The notes beneath the pieces were generated by a model, which was not told the origin of the DNA, searched no databases, and worked only from the letters and a program-made list of their open reading frames with translations. Below, piece after piece: positions 42,741 to 45,914 of a stretch of DNA of 45,914 nt. The stretch is from JAUILA01 sp964563925. GTDB lineage: Bacteria > Bacteroidota > Bacteroidia > Cytophagales > Cyclobacteriaceae. Within the stretch, counting starts at the first letter, position 1, and every line of letters begins with the position of its first letter. The position numbers and the translations under genes were made by a program. The DNA is taken from positions 1 through 45,914 of the forward strand of contig CAZLZD010000034.1 in NCBI GenBank assembly GCA_964563925.1. Direction: 5' to 3'.

Positions 42741-44267
42741 ATGAAATACATAACCTGCTTTGTTACTGCTTTACTGATTTTGAGTGTGCCCTCCTTCGCA
42801 CAAAGGTTCCTGAACTCGGGAATCCATGTCGAAGTGAAGCCCGATCAGCGGATGGTTGTGCGTTTTGACCGTCCCCTGCGTCCATGGCAGGGCTTTGGGG
42901 TCAATTATGTGGAAGCCTGCCAGACCCGTGATTATTCCCTGTTTCCGCAGGATTACAGTGGTTTCAGCTTTGCTTCAGAGCAAACCAAGGCAACCATTAT
43001 GGAGATGGTATTTGGGGCAGACGGACTCAGGCCTGCCCTGACCAAGCTCTTCCTTGATCCGTTTCATGAAGGAGTGACCATTGCGGGGAACGATAATGAA
43101 GACCCGTATGATATTCGCATGGAGGGGTATGACCACCGGCGTACCACCGAAAACATGCGCTATTTTAACCGGGCGGGTTTGAAAATGATGAGAGAATGGG
43201 GCGGAGACCTGACTGCTATAGCCACGCTGTATGGTCCGGCCCCCTGGATGACCGAACAGAAATTCCTGCTCGGGCGGACCCTGGATCCTGACCTCAAGCC
43301 GGAAGTGGCCGAATACATGGCTTCGTGGGCCATGTTTTTACGACAGGAAGAAGGCATACCGGTAAAGTATATTTCCTTTCATAATGAGGGGGATGCCTAT
43401 TACCGATGGCCGAGGGACGGAAGCAATCCGGGAGAGGACCACCGTGACTATAATACCTACTGGACGCCCGACCAGGTAGTCGAATTCTTAAAACTGACCA
43501 GAAAGGTGCTGGATGCCAACGGAATGGAAGAAGTGGGCCTGAGCCCGGGAGAGACCCAGACCTGGTACCGGTTTGACCAGTGGGGCTATGCCAGTGCCAT
43601 AGTGCATGATAAGGAAGCCCTGCAGAACCTGGACCTTATGACCAGTCACAGCTTTGCCTACCTTGAAGGTCTTCAGAGTGTCTATTATGGTGATTTCAGG
43701 AGTACCGGCCAGGACCTGGTACATGACCGGAAGGACGATGTTCCTGTCTGGGTGACTTCACGCCCCTGGGACGAAGGGCCGGATTTCATTGAGAATATTC
43801 GTCGTGATATTTATGAAGCCAAGGCTAACGGACTTATTCCCTGGGCCCTGATCTCGGGCGCTAATCAGTGGATGGAATCAGACAATACCTACGGAGACGG
43901 CTCCATGGATGCAGCTTTCCTGATCCGCGAAGATGGCTCCCTTCAGATCAATAAAGGATATTATTATTACAAGCAGGTCACACGGGCCGGTCAGCCCGGA
44001 ACCGAGGTAGCCGAAGTCTTTAATTATGATCCATCCCTCGGGGTCCTTGCTTTCTCAGGGACTCAAAACGCCTTTGTTGCCATTAACAAAAGCGAAGAGA
44101 CCAAGGAAATCCGAATTTCACTGCACGGACTCACTTCTTCGCAACTGAAGGTTTACCGTACTTCTGATGAGGAGAATTACACGTCCCTGGGATCAATGGA
44201 GATAAAAGACGGGGAGCTTATTTATACCGCCCCGGCTCGCTCCGTGACCACTTTTTTTGAAAACTAA
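42741..44267 (+). CDS. GH30-like exported protein lacking the canonical nucleophile (paralogue B)
   Basis: This is a 508-residue protein. The ATG at 42741 is preceded by AAGGA and gives a signal peptide (MKYITCFVTALLILSVPSFAQ); the longer frame overlaps the esterase. It is homologous to the product at 34460-35947 along the whole length: GFGVNYVEACQTRDY, LTKLFLDPFHEG (paralogue A: LVKMFLDPWHQS), TLYGPAPWMTEQK, F-H-N215-E216-G, E271 (PGETQTW), S302-H303 and the tail YYYYKQVTRAGQPG. The strand-7 position again reads W337-V-T-S340, without Glu. The copies are clearly diverged, so this is an old duplication, each copy retained in the same PUL. They may attack different linkages of one chain. Confidence 0.8.
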   Translation: MKYITCFVTALLILSVPSFAQRFLNSGIHVEVKPDQRMVVRFDRPLRPWQGFGVNYVEACQTRDYSLFPQDYSGFSFASEQTKATIMEMVFGADGLRPALTKLFLDPFHEGVTIAGNDNEDPYDIRMEGYDHRRTTENMRYFNRAGLKMMREWGGDLTAIATLYGPAPWMTEQKFLLGRTLDPDLKPEVAEYMASWAMFLRQEEGIPVKYISFHNEGDAYYRWPRDGSNPGEDHRDYNTYWTPDQVVEFLKLTRKVLDANGMEEVGLSPGETQTWYRFDQWGYASAIVHDKEALQNLDLMTSHSFAYLEGLQSVYYGDFRSTGQDLVHDRKDDVPVWVTSRPWDEGPDFIENIRRDIYEAKANGLIPWALISGANQWMESDNTYGDGSMDAAFLIREDGSLQINKGYYYYKQVTRAGQPGTEVAEVFNYDPSLGVLAFSGTQNAFVAINKSEETKEIRISLHGLTSSQLKVYRTSDEENYTSLGSMEIKDGELIYTAPARSVTTFFEN

Positions 44268-44277
44268 ATCCACCAAC

Positions 44278-45914
44278 ATGAAATCATTTATCAGTTTATT
44301 CCTGTTCCTTCTCCCGGTTTGCCTTCCCGGAATCATATATTCCCAGGGTCCGTATATCCTGGAGAATGGGAAGGTGCGTGTGGAGGTCAGCGAACGCGGC
44401 GACCTGTCGCTTGTTGACGTCGTCAACCAGGTCCGCTGGGGCAACGGGTTTACAGGGTGGATTGAACTGGGAAACGGTTCGGAAAGCGAAGAGATTGACC
44501 TGGGTCAGAGCACGACCGAGATAAGGAAAGAAGGGGATGAGCTATTCCTGGCGTTCAATGGAATACAAGGGGAGATACTGACGGATCCGGACTTTGTCCT
44601 GGACATAAAAATTCAGTTGCTGCCAGACGGACTCAGGCTGGAAATCCTGCGATTGAATACGCGCTTTGAATTGCATGGACTGGAATATCCCGCCCATCTG
44701 TTTACGGTTGAAAGCGGTCTTGACGGGGGGTACATTACGATTCCAAACCTGCAGGGCATTCTCATTCCATCCCGCTATGATGCCGGGTTCATGCGTTACG
44801 GACAGAATATCTGGGAAACAATTGCCGATGTGGATAAGGTCTGGTCCTTTGAATCAGGGACCATCAACATGCCCTGGTTTGGGGCGCATCAGCGCGGATC
44901 CTCGATCATGGCCCATATGGAAACGTCCTCGGATGCCTATCTGCGGGTGATTGGAAATGCGGTGGTGGGCGAAGAGGGAAAGGTAGTAGATGCACGGCAG
45001 GGCCAGACACCGGGTACGCGCCTTTCTTCACTGACCCCGTTATGGATTGGCAGTAAAGGGAAACTTGGGTATTCACGGAGTATGGTTATCAGCCTGGTTG
45101 ATAACGGCTATGTGGGAATGTCACATAAATACCGCGAGATTGCCAGGGAATCAGGACGACTGGTGACAATGAAGGAAAAGATAGCCATGAACGCGGATTA
45201 TGAAAAGATCATTGGTGCCGTGGACCTTAAGGTCTATGTCTATACCAACCGGAAAAATGAGCCCTATTATCGTTCCTGGAGTGAACCGGTATTGAACGGA
45301 TACTCGCGTGTGCATACCCGGTTTTCAGAACTGGCAGATATCTCTGCAGACCTGAAGGAGGAGGGCGTTGAAAAAGCAATGATCCTGGCGGGTGGATGGA
45401 ACAGGATGGGATATGACCGGGAACATGTGGATATGTGGCCCCCGGCGTTACCTGCCGGAGGCACCCAGGCCCTGGCCGATGCGGCCCGTGAAGTAGTGAA
45501 CGACGGATACCTGTTCGCCCTGCACGACAATTACAATGACTTTTATCCTGATGCGCCAAGCTATGATCCAAAGTACATTCTCCGGGAGAAAGACGGCTCC
45601 CTGATGCTCGGCGGTGTCTGGGATGGAGGTCTGAGCCAATTGATCTGTACCAGCACCATTGAGCCGCTAATGAACAGAAACCTCGATTCCATCCAGGGGA
45701 ATATCCCGCTTAATGCCTATTATTTTGATGTGCTTACCAATACATGGCACGACGAATGTTACGGGAAGGGCCACGAAATGACCCGGAAGGACGACCTGGA
45801 TAACCGGCTTAAATTAATGAAGAATATCGTAGACCGGGGCCTGGTGATCGGCGGGGAACGGGGGACGGACTGGTCAATGCCGGTGGCAGCCTATTACGAG
45901 GGTATGCAGGGAGG
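44278..45914 (+). CDS. DUF5696-like putative glycoside hydrolase (3' end outside window)
   Basis: An open frame of 545 codons runs from ATG 44278 to the window edge, with no stop. A signal peptide (SLFLFLLPVCLPGIIYSQ) is followed by a long beta-rich domain (to about 290) resembling the supersandwich of alpha-glycosidase-like enzymes, then the start of a probable TIM barrel (KAMILAGGWNRMGYDREHVD, GYLFALHDNYNDFYPDA). The segment NAYYFDVLTN...HDECYGKGHEMTRKDD and GLVIGGERGTDW matches my memory of DUF5696 proteins, which are related to alpha-N-acetylgalactosaminidase-like families. D in YYFDV and E in GGERG are candidate catalytic residues. Substrate is unknown. It follows paralogue B by 10 bp and is probably the next member of the same operon. 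Confidence 0.7.
   Translation, partial: MKSFISLFLFLLPVCLPGIIYSQGPYILENGKVRVEVSERGDLSLVDVVNQVRWGNGFTGWIELGNGSESEEIDLGQSTTEIRKEGDELFLAFNGIQGEILTDPDFVLDIKIQLLPDGLRLEILRLNTRFELHGLEYPAHLFTVESGLDGGYITIPNLQGILIPSRYDAGFMRYGQNIWETIADVDKVWSFESGTINMPWFGAHQRGSSIMAHMETSSDAYLRVIGNAVVGEEGKVVDARQGQTPGTRLSSLTPLWIGSKGKLGYSRSMVISLVDNGYVGMSHKYREIARESGRLVTMKEKIAMNADYEKIIGAVDLKVYVYTNRKNEPYYRSWSEPVLNGYSRVHTRFSELADISADLKEEGVEKAMILAGGWNRMGYDREHVDMWPPALPAGGTQALADAAREVVNDGYLFALHDNYNDFYPDAPSYDPKYILREKDGSLMLGGVWDGGLSQLICTSTIEPLMNRNLDSIQGNIPLNAYYFDVLTNTWHDECYGKGHEMTRKDDLDNRLKLMKNIVDRGLVIGGERGTDWSMPVAAYYEGMQG

Overview
The window looks like a chromosomal fragment of a marine or aquatic Bacteroidota, perhaps a Cytophagales-type lineage; that finer placement is only an impression. 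The evidence is two SusC/SusD pairs, many signal-peptide and lipoprotein carbohydrate enzymes, two sulfatases, LacI and GntR regulators, weak ribosome binding sites and moderate GC. No rRNA, tRNA, CRISPR array or insertion sequence was recognised. One run of 10 N at 28992-29001 marks a scaffold gap inside a regulatory region.

Region 1 (1-10151) is an L-rhamnose catabolic cluster that runs directly into polysaccharide enzymes. On the minus strand a fused rhamnulose-1-phosphate aldolase/dehydrogenase is followed by a GntR regulator cut by the window edge. Divergently, an NCS1-type permease, a 63-residue membrane protein, RhaI-type L-rhamnose isomerase, a GH5-like lipoprotein, a GH28-like beta-helix protein, an SGNH esterase and an alpha/beta-hydrolase esterase form a plus-strand operon in which every junction overlaps.

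Region 2 (10394-27897) is a polysaccharide utilization locus (PUL): SusC, SusD, a terminator-like hairpin, a giant FG-GAP/ASPIC lipoprotein, a calcineurin-like phosphoesterase, a GH78 alpha-L-rhamnosidase, an S1 sulfatase, an unassigned clan GH-A-like lipoprotein and a second sulfatase. A LacI regulator (27913-28971, minus) converges on its end.

Region 3 (29337-45914) is a second PUL. It is preceded by two nearly identical palindromic operators for a LacI-type protein. It encodes SusC, SusD, a terminator-like hairpin, a GH30-like protein, an amidohydrolase-type hydrolase, a complete TRAP transporter (DctQ, DctM, DctP), a solo ABC-type binding lipoprotein, a sialate O-acetylesterase-type esterase, a second GH30-like paralogue and a truncated DUF5696-like protein.

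Taken together the genes suggest uptake and breakdown of a rhamnose-containing, sulfated and O-acylated polysaccharide. Outer-membrane SusCD pairs would import oligomers, sulfatases and esterases would strip substituents, glycosidases including GH78 would release rhamnose, and RhaI plus the fused aldolase/dehydrogenase would catabolise it. The TRAP transporter and amidohydrolase may handle an acidic sugar. No polysaccharide lyase and no rhamnulokinase is seen here. The most unusual feature is the pair of GH30-like paralogues, which keep an Asn-Glu acid/base motif but have Ser where GH30 enzymes carry the nucleophile Glu.
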